A stretch of DNA of 64,000 nucleotides from Bacillus sp. UNC41MFS5 (GTDB lineage: Bacteria > Bacillota > Bacilli > Bacillales_B > DSM-18226). Below the pieces are notes generated by a model. It was not told the origin of the DNA. It saw only the letters and a list, made by a program, of their open reading frames with translations, and searched no databases. Shown here in pieces: positions 54,489-62,701 of the stretch. A program made the translations under genes and the position numbers. The stretch spans positions 744,001 through 808,000 of the forward strand of contig NZ_KK366017.1 of the NCBI RefSeq assembly GCF_000686805.1. Direction: 5' to 3'. The stretch's first letter is position 1; every line of letters begins with the position of its first letter.

Positions 54489-55469
54489 ATGGCTAAAAAA
54501 AAGACTCACGAAGAGTTTGTTAATCAGGTATATGAATTAAGTGGTGAGAACTACATAGTGATAGAACAGTATATTGACGCTAAAACAGAAATAAGATTCA
54601 AACATAATGATGAGAAGAATTGCCCAGAAGGCTTTACAGAAGGATTTCTAATGACCCCAAATCGATTCTTAAGTGGACAAAGATGTACAAAATGTAGGCA
54701 TAAACGAAGTCACGAAAAAACTACTAAAACTCATGAACAATTTGTAAAAGAGGTGTTACAGTTAGTTGGTAATAAATATACTGTATTAAGTAGGTATAAC
54801 GGAACGGATAAACATGTAAAAATGAAACACAACAATGAATCCTGTGGTTATTATGAATATCCTGTTACACCTAACAAGTTTCTACTGGGCAGACGCTGTC
54901 CAAAATGTTCTTATAGGAAGAGAGCAGTAGATAAAAGAAAAAGCTTAGAAAAGTTTAAACAAGAAGTTTTTACCTTAACAGGTGGGGAATATGAGGTGTT
55001 AAGTCGTAGCTATTCTAACAACCATACAAAAGTGAAAATGAGACACATAAACGATTATTGTGATTATCATACTTGGTATATTAAGCCAAACAATTTCCTT
55101 AATGGTCAGAGATGTCCTTTGTGTAAGGAAAGTAAAGGTGCTAGACGAATACGATTATTTTTACAAACAAATAAAATAAAGTTTGATAGGGAATACACAT
55201 TTGATGTCTTGAGAGGCGTTAATGGCTCAGAACTTAGGTTTGATTTTGTTATATACAACGAGGATGGTAGCCTTAAACTTCTAATTGAGTATGATGGAGA
55301 GTTCCATGATAAACAGATACACGAAGAACATGACTTAAAAACCCAGCAGTATCATGATATGCTTAAGGACGAGTATACTATTAAGAATAATATAAACTTG
55401 ATTAGAATAAGTTATCGTGAGCAAGATGATATTGAAAACATCTTGAGAAATGTTCTAAGACTGGTATAG
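54489..55469 (+). CDS. Three zinc-knuckle repeats plus VSR/PD-(D/E)XK-type nuclease
   Basis: 326 aa. Three related units (residues about 6-70, 81-140, 152-212) each begin THEEF/THEQF/SLEKF and end in RCxxC. The C-terminal domain (about 217-326) has LRFDFVI (Asp252), LLIEYDGEFHD (Glu267, Asp269) and NLIRISY, the core of very-short-patch-repair-like endonucleases. Similar multi-repeat nucleases occur in Bacillus phages, often as homing-type or DNA-modification-targeting enzymes. AGGAGG precedes ATG 54489. Role in the island unknown: defence, homing or transfer are all possible. Confidence 0.7.
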   Translation: MAKKKTHEEFVNQVYELSGENYIVIEQYIDAKTEIRFKHNDEKNCPEGFTEGFLMTPNRFLSGQRCTKCRHKRSHEKTTKTHEQFVKEVLQLVGNKYTVLSRYNGTDKHVKMKHNNESCGYYEYPVTPNKFLLGRRCPKCSYRKRAVDKRKSLEKFKQEVFTLTGGEYEVLSRSYSNNHTKVKMRHINDYCDYHTWYIKPNNFLNGQRCPLCKESKGARRIRLFLQTNKIKFDREYTFDVLRGVNGSELRFDFVIYNEDGSLKLLIEYDGEFHDKQIHEEHDLKTQQYHDMLKDEYTIKNNINLIRISYREQDDIENILRNVLRLV

Positions 55470-55540
55470 AGTTGATTCGCTATTTGTCCTATTCAACGAC
55501 CGTATTGAGTACTTTATTTATTTTTACTATGAAAAATCTA

Positions 55541-55569
55541 TTGCATTCCGATAATGATAATAGTATAAT
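55541..55569 (+). promoter_or_regulatory. Promoter of the candidate structured RNA
   Basis: TTGCAT (55541-55546), 17-bp spacer, TATAAT (55564-55569). No open frame follows before the long-stem RNA, so the transcript is expected to start near 55576. Confidence 0.65.
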
Positions 55570-55575
55570 ATATAT

Positions 55576-55775
55576 ACTAAAATTAATAATTGAATTACAT
55601 CAAACAAATAAACTATGTAAGGAGTGAAACTACATGCAACCGCCTCATTAGGAGGCACACCTATATTCTGTATGCCTATGATTAAATCATAGGTTGGTAT
55701 GATTTATACCTTTATTTACAGGGATAAGTGTGTTTTCTAACGGGGTAGGTACATGTAGTTTCACTCCTTTTTTGT
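55576..55775 (+). ncRNA. Candidate structured RNA with 18-bp closing stem
   Basis: AAGGAGTGAAACTACATG (55619-55636) pairs without mismatch with CATGTAGTTTCACTCCTT (55752-55769), which runs into TTTTT. The 115 nt enclosed contain further hairpins: GCCTC-ATTA-GGAGGC-like (55642-55656), CCTATGATT/AATCATAGG (55675-55693) and GGTAT/ATACC (55696-55710). A matched promoter lies upstream at 55541-55569. No ORF of useful size in the element. It resembles no small RNA family I can name. The 5' arm contains GGAGTG, which would be sequestered. The neighbours (a nuclease upstream, an orphan 475-aa protein downstream) suggest but do not prove a functional link. Confidence 0.55.
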
Positions 55776-56124
55776 GTTTTCTAGGGGAAGGCTAAAACAA
55801 AACAAACTAAATCGAAAGAGAGGGTCGAGTAATAAAAATAGTATGAGCGAGAGGAGTTATTGACAGCTCCAAATGAATGTTTAATATCAGTAAAAAACAA
55901 GTATTCAAAATCAGAAGAGTTTCAAGAAAAATAAAAAGGATTAAGTTGACTGTATATGTTCCATTTCAGCTTAAAAATAAAGTATGTTGGTAAAAGCATT
56001 GTCCTAAGGTAGCAGGTTTGAGTTTTACCAATATGACTCAATGGTAGATATCGAACATAGCATGTTTCAAATACACCAAATCATAAAATACAAAAAAACA
56101 CCAATTTTATTTGTCAAAAAAACT

Positions 56125-56238
56125 AGTAAAAACCTATCAAAATTAAGGTGACAATTTCAAGTACTAAGTATTAAGAATATTAGTACTTACTATTAGAAAT
56201 TGTCACCTTAAAATAGTCAGTAAAAACCAATCAAAAAT
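56125..56238. repeat. Large palindrome flanked by 19-bp direct repeats
   Basis: TTAAGGTGACAATTTC (56143-56158) is the perfect inverse of 56196-56211; inside, AAGTACTAA (56159-56167) and TTAGTACTT (56180-56188) extend the hairpin to 25 bp with a 7-base bulge. Outside are direct repeats AGTAAAAACCTATCAAAAT (56125-56143) and AGTAAAAACCAATCAAAAAT (56219-56238). The structure ends 12 bp before the start codon of the next gene. It could be an operator, a replication origin element, or a small MITE. Confidence 0.8.
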
Positions 56239-56250
56239 GGAGGTCAAATA

Positions 56251-57678
56251 GTGGTAAAAAATCAGTTTTATAAGAAGCGTATTTTAGAAACTGTAGATGC
56301 TTTACATTTAGTTGGAACAGAAGCAATGAATAAAGCATTTGCTAAAAATGGGAAGTTAAATAGTAATAACAGGAAGTCACTTGATAGAAGATTGACTAAG
56401 AAGTTCACTATCGTTAACAAGATTGAACTAAATGGTCGTATTGCTTATGAAGTCGATGGAGAATACGAACATGTCGATGCAGGAGGTCGATTAAAAGGAA
56501 GTGGTAAAGCTCCTGCACCATATATAGATGACTTTAAGTCGTTAGCACTAATCTACATGTGGAAGAACAAGAACGTCGAACCTTTATCTCTTCTAACACA
56601 TCTTTCTAAAATGGGAGTTGTAACTGGCAAGTTCGTAGCGTGTACCTACGATGCAGATATTCGAAAAAGTAATACTAAGTCATTGCAGAAGCTATGGAGT
56701 AATATCAAAGGTTATAAACCTAATGAGCATGATGTCGACTTCGTAGATAACTATGTAAATAACGAATCTAATCGTTTAAAGCGTAACTATATAACGTTCA
56801 TGGAGGAATTGCAGAAGCTTCAAGTATTAAATTTTAAAGATATCATGTATGGTAAAACGACTAAAAATTCTAAACGACCTTTAACAATAAAAGAAATAGT
56901 ATCGGTTGATAAGTTGCAGCGTAGATTTATGAAAGAATTTGGAATCATGAAGCAAGATATGTATAAGTCAGATTGCGAAAAGGTTATAGCTTACAAGGAG
57001 AAGTTTAAGAATAACCTTATTCGAAAGCATAAGCTAGAGTACATCTTTAAAGCTTATAAATATGAGTTCACATGTGACCTAGAAAGCTTAGAACGAGTTG
57101 CAGTAGACTTGGGGATAATTTACGAAGGTGGAACACTTATCAAAACACTATTCAAGCAAACACATAGCAAACATGTGTTATTACTTGCAGAAGGTCGAAA
57201 GTCAGTTAACAAGTCGGATAAGTTACGAATCAAGGAATTGAAGAAGAAGAACCTATATGTTCCGATGTTCGAATGGAGTAATGTATACTTTGAATTCAAA
57301 CCTGCTGTATACGTAGAAGAACCATCTGCACCAGTTAAAGTAGTTAGTGCAGAAGATATTCAACGATTTACAATTGCAACGTACTTTACAGAGGTTACGG
57401 AAGCTGACTATCTACAACACCTAGCAGATATGCAAGATTTAGAGCGAGAAATTTCTGATGCAGAGGGTAGAACTTTAACTATTGATGAAGTAGAAAATAT
57501 TCCACAATTAGCACATGAGATTGAAGCAATACAGCGAGAAGAATTGTACGAAGTAATACGATTAGATGAACTATATCAAGCTAAAGCAATTGCTAAAGTA
57601 AAAGCAGCTTGGGAGGTAGATATGGGGTATGAGTTAAGCGAAGAAGAAGTTAAAAGATTATTAAAAATAGCTAATTAA
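56251..57678 (+). CDS. Unrecognised 475-aa island protein
   Basis: GTG start at 56251, with ATGGAGG upstream. Highly basic and helical; an N-terminal segment (KKRILETVDALHLVGTEAMNKAF ... RRLTKKF) looks like a helix-turn-helix or winged-helix region, and the C-terminal 120 residues are acidic and coiled (DMQDLEREISDAEGRTLTIDEVENIPQ). No catalytic motif seen. The large palindrome directly in front could be its binding site, which would fit a plasmid-type replication initiator or autoregulator. This is speculation; I do not assign a function. Confidence 0.7.
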   Translation: MVKNQFYKKRILETVDALHLVGTEAMNKAFAKNGKLNSNNRKSLDRRLTKKFTIVNKIELNGRIAYEVDGEYEHVDAGGRLKGSGKAPAPYIDDFKSLALIYMWKNKNVEPLSLLTHLSKMGVVTGKFVACTYDADIRKSNTKSLQKLWSNIKGYKPNEHDVDFVDNYVNNESNRLKRNYITFMEELQKLQVLNFKDIMYGKTTKNSKRPLTIKEIVSVDKLQRRFMKEFGIMKQDMYKSDCEKVIAYKEKFKNNLIRKHKLEYIFKAYKYEFTCDLESLERVAVDLGIIYEGGTLIKTLFKQTHSKHVLLLAEGRKSVNKSDKLRIKELKKKNLYVPMFEWSNVYFEFKPAVYVEEPSAPVKVVSAEDIQRFTIATYFTEVTEADYLQHLADMQDLEREISDAEGRTLTIDEVENIPQLAHEIEAIQREELYEVIRLDELYQAKAIAKVKAAWEVDMGYELSEEEVKRLLKIAN

Positions 57679-58218
57679 TAGACGAATGTATTGTTGAAGT
57701 AAACTATGAATTTAAGTGAATAGATATGTACTCTTAGGAATTAAAACATACAAAGGGAACGAGGAATTAAACTTAAGTTACATCAGTTGAGCAAAATTTC
57801 AGATAAAGAACTACAAACAGAGATAATGAAAGAAGTAATGAATTATTATACATGTGGACATCTAGATTATCTGATGGGTTTTGTATGTAGGAGATTAATA
57901 ATAGGAGTGTTCTCAAAATTGAGGATATTCTTTTTCTTTTATGCTTAAAGTTTTTTATTTAAGGGGTATGGGCATCTAGAAAGTTACTGTTCAGTAGCTT
58001 GTTCTACACGCTTCTATATATAATTCCGATACGATAAGGATTGAATTGTTGAATAAGAAACCATAAACAATTAAAAATACTGGAAATTCAAGGTCGTTTA
58101 CGATAAATGTTTGAAGATATATTATAGAATTAAATATTCCCCTTTCAATTTTTTGATATCCACTATGAATATGATTAAACATAGGCTTAAGATTTAGAAC
58201 TAATGGAGATGTAATTAA
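57679..58218. other. Gene-poor stretch, possible short ORF
   Basis: AT-rich. A 53-codon frame from TTG 57787 to TAA 57948 reads KISDKELQTEIMKEVMNYYTCG..., but its end overlaps a terminator-like hairpin (GTTCTCAAAATTGAGGATATTC then TTTTTC at about 57909-57940) and no ribosome site precedes it. Nothing else supported. Confidence 0.35.
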
Positions 58219-59670
58219 ATGACAATCTTAGAGTTTGAAGTAGTGGTATTAATAGGAAATAATTTAAAATACTACGAAAATTTAGGATATGAAATACCTA
58301 AAAGGATAGATACGAGAGGTGTACTTAGATATGTGGAAGGAACTACAATAAGTGTAAAGGTAGAGCACTTGCAAATTGGGAGTAATGTGCCTGTAACAAG
58401 AGTTTGTGACGATTGTGGAGAAGTAGCTAATGGTGTAAAGTATTACAAAATAATTAATGCAAGGAGAAAAGTAGATGGCAAGGATAGATGTAAAAGTTGT
58501 GCATATAAGATAAGTCAAGCAAAAAAAGTTAAGAAATATATAGAAGATGGAAATAGTATAGCAGAAACAAATCCTCATTTAGCAAGTTTGTTTCTAAATA
58601 AGGAAGACTCATATAATAATACACAACATTCAAGTAAGAAAGCATACTTCGTTTGTCCAGATTGTAAAAGTGTAATGTTTAAAACAATTGGTACTGTATG
58701 TGTTCAAGGTCTCGGTTGTGCAACTTGTTCAGATGGAGTTTCATATAGTGAGAAATTTTTAATACAGATGCTAAAGCAATTAGAAGTAAAATATGCCACT
58801 CAAAAGCTTTTCAAATGGTCTCAAAGAAAAAGATATGATTTCTTCATAGGTGACAAGAACATGATTATTGAAGCACATGGTAGTCAGCACTACCAAGAAA
58901 CTACAAGAGGAAGAAGTTTAAAAGAAGAGCAAGAAAATGATTTGTTGAAATATAAAAATGCTATAAGCAATGGAATTGATAATTATATTGTTCTTGATTG
59001 TAGAGAATCAGAAATGGGATATGTAAAAAATAGTATTCTAAACAGTGAATTAAACGGTACATTTGATTTATCTTCAATAGATTGGGAAGCGTGTCATAAA
59101 AACTCTTTAACTTCGTTTGCCTATGAAAGTTGGAAACTATATGAAGAAGGTTTAAGCTTAATGGATATTTCCAATAAATTAGGTATTGGTAATGCGAGTA
59201 TTCGTAAATATTTAAAGCAGGGTGCAAAAGTTGGTATGTGTAGTTATACCACTGAAAATTGGTACGAAAAAAGAGAGAAGCCTATTCTTCAAATTTCTTT
59301 AGATGGTGAATTGATAAAGGAACATAGAGGTTTAAGATTTGCAAGTAGACACCTTGGAAAACCAAATCACTCAAATATATTGGATGTCTTGCAAGGAAGA
59401 CAATCTACTGCATATGGATTTAATTGGATATACAAAGAGGATTATGAGAAGTACCTAAGTGGTAAATTAAGTACGAGAGAGGATAATAATAGGTCTCCAG
59501 TAGTACAAATATCTTTAGACGATGAATATATCAAAACTCATAATTCTATAGAAAGTGCGAGAAAAGAACTTTGTATACCGCATGCAAAAGGAATAACTGC
59601 AGTATGCAAAGGAAGACAAAAAACTGCATACGGTTTCAAATGGATGTACAAAGAGGATTACAATAAATAA
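58219..59670 (+). CDS. Zinc-ribbon homing-endonuclease-like protein with NUMOD1-type repeats
   Basis: 483 aa. N-terminal segment YYENLGYEIPKRIDTRGVLR followed by two zinc ribbons (CDDCG...CKSC; CPDCK...CATC), a nuclease core RYDFFIGDKNMIIEAHGSQHY (Asp and Glu-x-His, as in EDxHD/VSR-like nucleases), a helix-turn-helix (LSLMDISNKLGIGNASIRKYL) and two NUMOD1-like DNA-binding repeats near the C-terminus (PILQISLDGELIKEHRGL; PVVQISLDDEYIKTHNSI). This is the layout of phage-encoded stand-alone homing endonucleases. Complete; ATG 58219 after GGAGATG. No intron is evident around it. Confidence 0.75.
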   Translation: MTILEFEVVVLIGNNLKYYENLGYEIPKRIDTRGVLRYVEGTTISVKVEHLQIGSNVPVTRVCDDCGEVANGVKYYKIINARRKVDGKDRCKSCAYKISQAKKVKKYIEDGNSIAETNPHLASLFLNKEDSYNNTQHSSKKAYFVCPDCKSVMFKTIGTVCVQGLGCATCSDGVSYSEKFLIQMLKQLEVKYATQKLFKWSQRKRYDFFIGDKNMIIEAHGSQHYQETTRGRSLKEEQENDLLKYKNAISNGIDNYIVLDCRESEMGYVKNSILNSELNGTFDLSSIDWEACHKNSLTSFAYESWKLYEEGLSLMDISNKLGIGNASIRKYLKQGAKVGMCSYTTENWYEKREKPILQISLDGELIKEHRGLRFASRHLGKPNHSNILDVLQGRQSTAYGFNWIYKEDYEKYLSGKLSTREDNNRSPVVQISLDDEYIKTHNSIESARKELCIPHAKGITAVCKGRQKTAYGFKWMYKEDYNK

Positions 59671-59910
59671 TATAGTGAGAATAAATTTAAATAATTCATA
59701 TAAGATTGTTAATGATTCAACTATTGTAAGGTTCGAGGAATTGAGTGACAAATGTGTAAGTTCTTTGCATGATTTATAGAAATACTAAAACTGTTGCAAA
59801 AGATGGATTCATAAAGAACACACTGCCAAATAGGCAATTGGAATTGCAGAATCCACATACAAAACGGATAGAAGTAAATTTAAAGATGGTGGAGAAAAGA
59901 GTTTCAGAAG

Positions 59911-59947
59911 AATGAGGAGAGTCACTCAGGTGAGGCTCTTCTTTTTG
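59911..59947 (+). terminator. Terminator-like hairpin
   Basis: GGAGAGTCAC / GTGAGGCTCTTC around TCAG, followed by TTTTTG. It would end transcription from the homing-endonuclease side. Confidence 0.6.
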
Positions 59948-60028
59948 TATGTTGAAGTAATTGATTAAAACCTAAGCCGAAAAAAGAACATGTTTTTACA
60001 AAGATTAATAAAACTCGTCTTTTATTAT

Positions 60029-60042
60029 CGAATAATAGTTCG
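60029..60042 (+). promoter_or_regulatory. LexA-like box upstream of the OLD-type gene
   Basis: CGAATAATAGTTCG differs from CGAACNNNNGTTCG at one base. It is about 45 bp before the extended -10 at 60083-60091. If real, the nuclease would be SOS-inducible. Confidence 0.4.
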
Positions 60043-60082
60043 AATAAGTGTATTCTCCAATACTCTTTTTCTCAAAAACACA

Positions 60083-60091
60083 TGGTATAAT
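60083..60091 (+). promoter_or_regulatory. Extended -10 element
   Basis: TGGTATAAT, about 210 bp before the OLD-type coding start; the -35 is not clear. Confidence 0.5.
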
Positions 60092-60300
60092 ATTCCTACA
60101 TTAGAAGATAGAGGTTCATTATCATAACGGTTGGATTACACATGTAAGTGTTATAAGTTATGTCTTTGGACGGTTAGCATACAGATGAAAAAAGCCAGAA
60201 GAAGATAGTTATTAGTAGAATGGATAGAAGTATTCTTTTAGCTAGAGGTAACAAGCATATGAAAGTGATTGGAAAAGCAGAACTTACTGGAGGGGTAGTA

Positions 60301-62319
60301 TTGTATTTATCGGATTTATACATAAGTAATTACCGTAGTATTAAAAATTTACATATTCCGTTTGGACTAGGAAGAAATGTATTAGTAGGTAAAAACAATG
60401 CAGGCAAGAGTAACATCATTAAAGCAATGGGGAATGTAATAGGGGAAAGTCGGGGGCAGCGATTAGAGATAAACGATTTCCATGCTACAGAAGTGAATGA
60501 CTCTGGACATAACAAACTAGTAAATGCTAAGGAATTATTTATAGCAGTAAAATTAAGGGGTTTAATAGAAAATATTGAACTGCCGCCAAGTACTACTATA
60601 CAGGAAGATGGCATGCTAAATTGGTACAAGGAAGTAGATGGAATAAGACAATTAAACGATATTTTAAAAATGGATGTTTCTGAGGTTGAATTCAGAAGAA
60701 AAAGATATAAACGTGAAGAACTACAACAGGTGTTAGAAGATATTGAAGAAGTAATATTGTATATGCATGCTGAAAGGGATGAATATATCTCAGAAAAATT
60801 CCATGGAGTAATAGTGAAATTTAAGGGTGAAGAATTTTACAGAAGATGGTTATTAGGGAGTAGGTATTCCAAGAACTTTATTACAATAACTATTCTTCCA
60901 TCCTTTAGAGAACCAGAAAGTCAGTTAAAGCTAGGGGAGTCTACTTGGTACAATAAATTAATAAGAAATATGTGGGAAAACAGGGATAAAACAATGAATC
61001 CCGAATTTGAGAATTTGAACAAAAGATTAATATCTATGAGTAATCACATTTTTGAAAATGCAACAGAGGATTTTCGAACTAAATTCCCTAATTTATTCCC
61101 TGAAAGTTCTCTCAATTTTAGGTTCATTTCTAATGATTTAGACCAGCTTTATAAAGAGGTGCAACTGTATATTGATGATGGCTTTGAGACAACATTACAC
61201 GAAAAGGGCAGTGGTATGCAAAGTGTAGTAATTATCAATTTATTCTCCTACTATTGTTCAATGTTTCATAAAGGAAACTCATTACTCGCCTTAGAAGAAC
61301 CTGAGTTATATCTTCATCCACAAGCAAGGAGAATGGTTGCAGCAAAGTTAGATGAATTTATAACGCAAGGTGGAATAGGTCAAAATCAAGTTATAATCAC
61401 AACTCATAGTGTAGAATTTCTAAGGGATACAAATGTTGAAAACATTATCGTCATAAAATCAGGAGAGGATAAAAGTACACAGGCATATTATATTCAAGCC
61501 GATGAACCGAGGACAAAGGAATTTCAAAAATTAAGACAATTATTATGGAATAAGAATTCCGAGTTGTTCTTTGCGGACAAAGTTATTTTGGTAGAAGGAG
61601 GGGAAGAATACCTAATTCCTGCCATTGCGGATGATATGTATGGTGAAAAAGGTTTTTTGGATAAAAACAATATTTCTGTTATTCAAGTTGGTGGAAAAAG
61701 TCAATTCCCGAGTTACATAAAGATTTTGAAAGACTTGGGTATAAGATATTATGCTATAGCTGATTTTGATTATTTAGAAAGAGGATTGGAACAAATATCA
61801 AACTATGTAAGTGATTTTGACAACAATACATTAGGTGAAATCCGTAATGGGATGAAGGCATATAAATCTGAATTTACTAAAGCGAAAGAAATTAAAAATA
61901 AAATATTATCTCCAGAAAAACAAAAAGACGCTAAAGCGTTATGTCAATTACTTGATGAAATTTGTACTATGCAAGAGTATGACTCGAGGCTTCGAGAACT
62001 ATGGTTATATCTTCGACCAAAGGTAAGCAAGAAGGTCACTTACGAAGATTTCCAAGATAACGAGCGGTTGAGAAACAAGGTAGATGAGTTTATGAGTATA
62101 CTTTCAAAAAATAATATAATGATTCTTCGAAAAGGAGAACTTGAAGACTATTATACTGATGTGGCTGATAAAGTCATTAAGGATTCTGATTTAAAAAACA
62201 GAAAAGAATTAGCTGTGTTAAAACTATTAGAGTCGGTAACAAATGAGCAGTATACAATAAGCGATTTACTTGATGTTACAGAATATGGAAGAGCAATTCA
62301 GCAAGTTGTTGATATGTAA
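60301..62319 (+). CDS. OLD-family ATP-dependent endonuclease (ABC ATPase + TOPRIM)
   Basis: 672-aa protein starting at TTG 60301 (GGAGGGG 7 bp upstream; the open frame to 60220 lacks such a site). YLSDLYISNYRSIKN is the usual OLD beginning; Walker A GKNNAGKSN (30-38), signature-like EKGSGMQS, Walker B LLALEEPELYLHP (Glu332/Glu333) and switch His in THSVEFL follow. The TOPRIM domain has VEGGEEYLI (Glu432) and ADFDYLE (Asp488, Asp490). OLD nucleases include phage P2 Old and Gabija GajA and are often antiphage. No UvrD helicase follows, so it is not Gabija. After the TAA at 62317 the frame stays open for 38 codons. Confidence 0.85.
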   Translation: MYLSDLYISNYRSIKNLHIPFGLGRNVLVGKNNAGKSNIIKAMGNVIGESRGQRLEINDFHATEVNDSGHNKLVNAKELFIAVKLRGLIENIELPPSTTIQEDGMLNWYKEVDGIRQLNDILKMDVSEVEFRRKRYKREELQQVLEDIEEVILYMHAERDEYISEKFHGVIVKFKGEEFYRRWLLGSRYSKNFITITILPSFREPESQLKLGESTWYNKLIRNMWENRDKTMNPEFENLNKRLISMSNHIFENATEDFRTKFPNLFPESSLNFRFISNDLDQLYKEVQLYIDDGFETTLHEKGSGMQSVVIINLFSYYCSMFHKGNSLLALEEPELYLHPQARRMVAAKLDEFITQGGIGQNQVIITTHSVEFLRDTNVENIIVIKSGEDKSTQAYYIQADEPRTKEFQKLRQLLWNKNSELFFADKVILVEGGEEYLIPAIADDMYGEKGFLDKNNISVIQVGGKSQFPSYIKILKDLGIRYYAIADFDYLERGLEQISNYVSDFDNNTLGEIRNGMKAYKSEFTKAKEIKNKILSPEKQKDAKALCQLLDEICTMQEYDSRLRELWLYLRPKVSKKVTYEDFQDNERLRNKVDEFMSILSKNNIMILRKGELEDYYTDVADKVIKDSDLKNRKELAVLKLLESVTNEQYTISDLLDVTEYGRAIQQVVDM

Positions 62320-62701
62320 TCAGATTATTTCCAATTGAAACGTAAAGAGATGATTAGAACTAAAGATGTAGTATTCTGGGATGACTCAAATTTGAGTAAG
62401 CCCTTAATTTATGCGGGGGATTCAAAATGGTCATAAACTAATAAAACTGTGATTTTATCAATAAACTTTATTAATACCTAAAATAATAGGATGTCTTTTA
62501 ATCTAACAGTTAATTGATGTAAGATAACAAGTATATAGTAAAAAGAGAGGCAGAGAATTTGGAGAAATGAAAATTGAAAAGTATTGAATGGTTAAATAAG
62601 ATAGGAACGAGAAGGAACTACTCTGGTTTTTAATAGAGACCAATATCATAAAGAAAAATACCTTTAAGGTAAAGGATTTGGATGTTTTTTGTTAGAGGAG
62701 G
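62320..62701. other. Gap between the two OLD-type genes
   Basis: The first 117 bases are an in-frame open tail of the upstream gene (to TAA 62434-62436, including an ATG at 62350 that would give a 28-codon ORF). The rest is AT-rich with a small palindrome (TACCTTTAAGGTA, 62660s) before the next ribosome site. Confidence 0.4.

Larger units (their letters stand above)
59671..60300. other. Leader region of the OLD-type nuclease gene
   Basis: Contains a terminator-like hairpin at 59911-59947, a LexA-like box at 60029-60042 and an extended -10 at 60083-60091. Short open frames are present but lack start signals. Confidence 0.5.

Noticed and set aside
55576..55775. Retron msr-msd RNA
   Set aside because: End-pairing is suggestive, but there is no reverse transcriptase in the window and no recognisable branch-point context, so it is only called a candidate structured RNA.
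57991..58182. 63-codon minus-strand ORF
   Set aside because: No ribosome site, low-complexity hydrophobic sequence in AT-rich DNA, and no similarity I recognise.
53289..62319. Selenocysteine recoding of the in-frame stops in the island
   Set aside because: The stops are TAA, TAG and TAA, not TGA, so the nearby tRNA-Sec cannot explain them.
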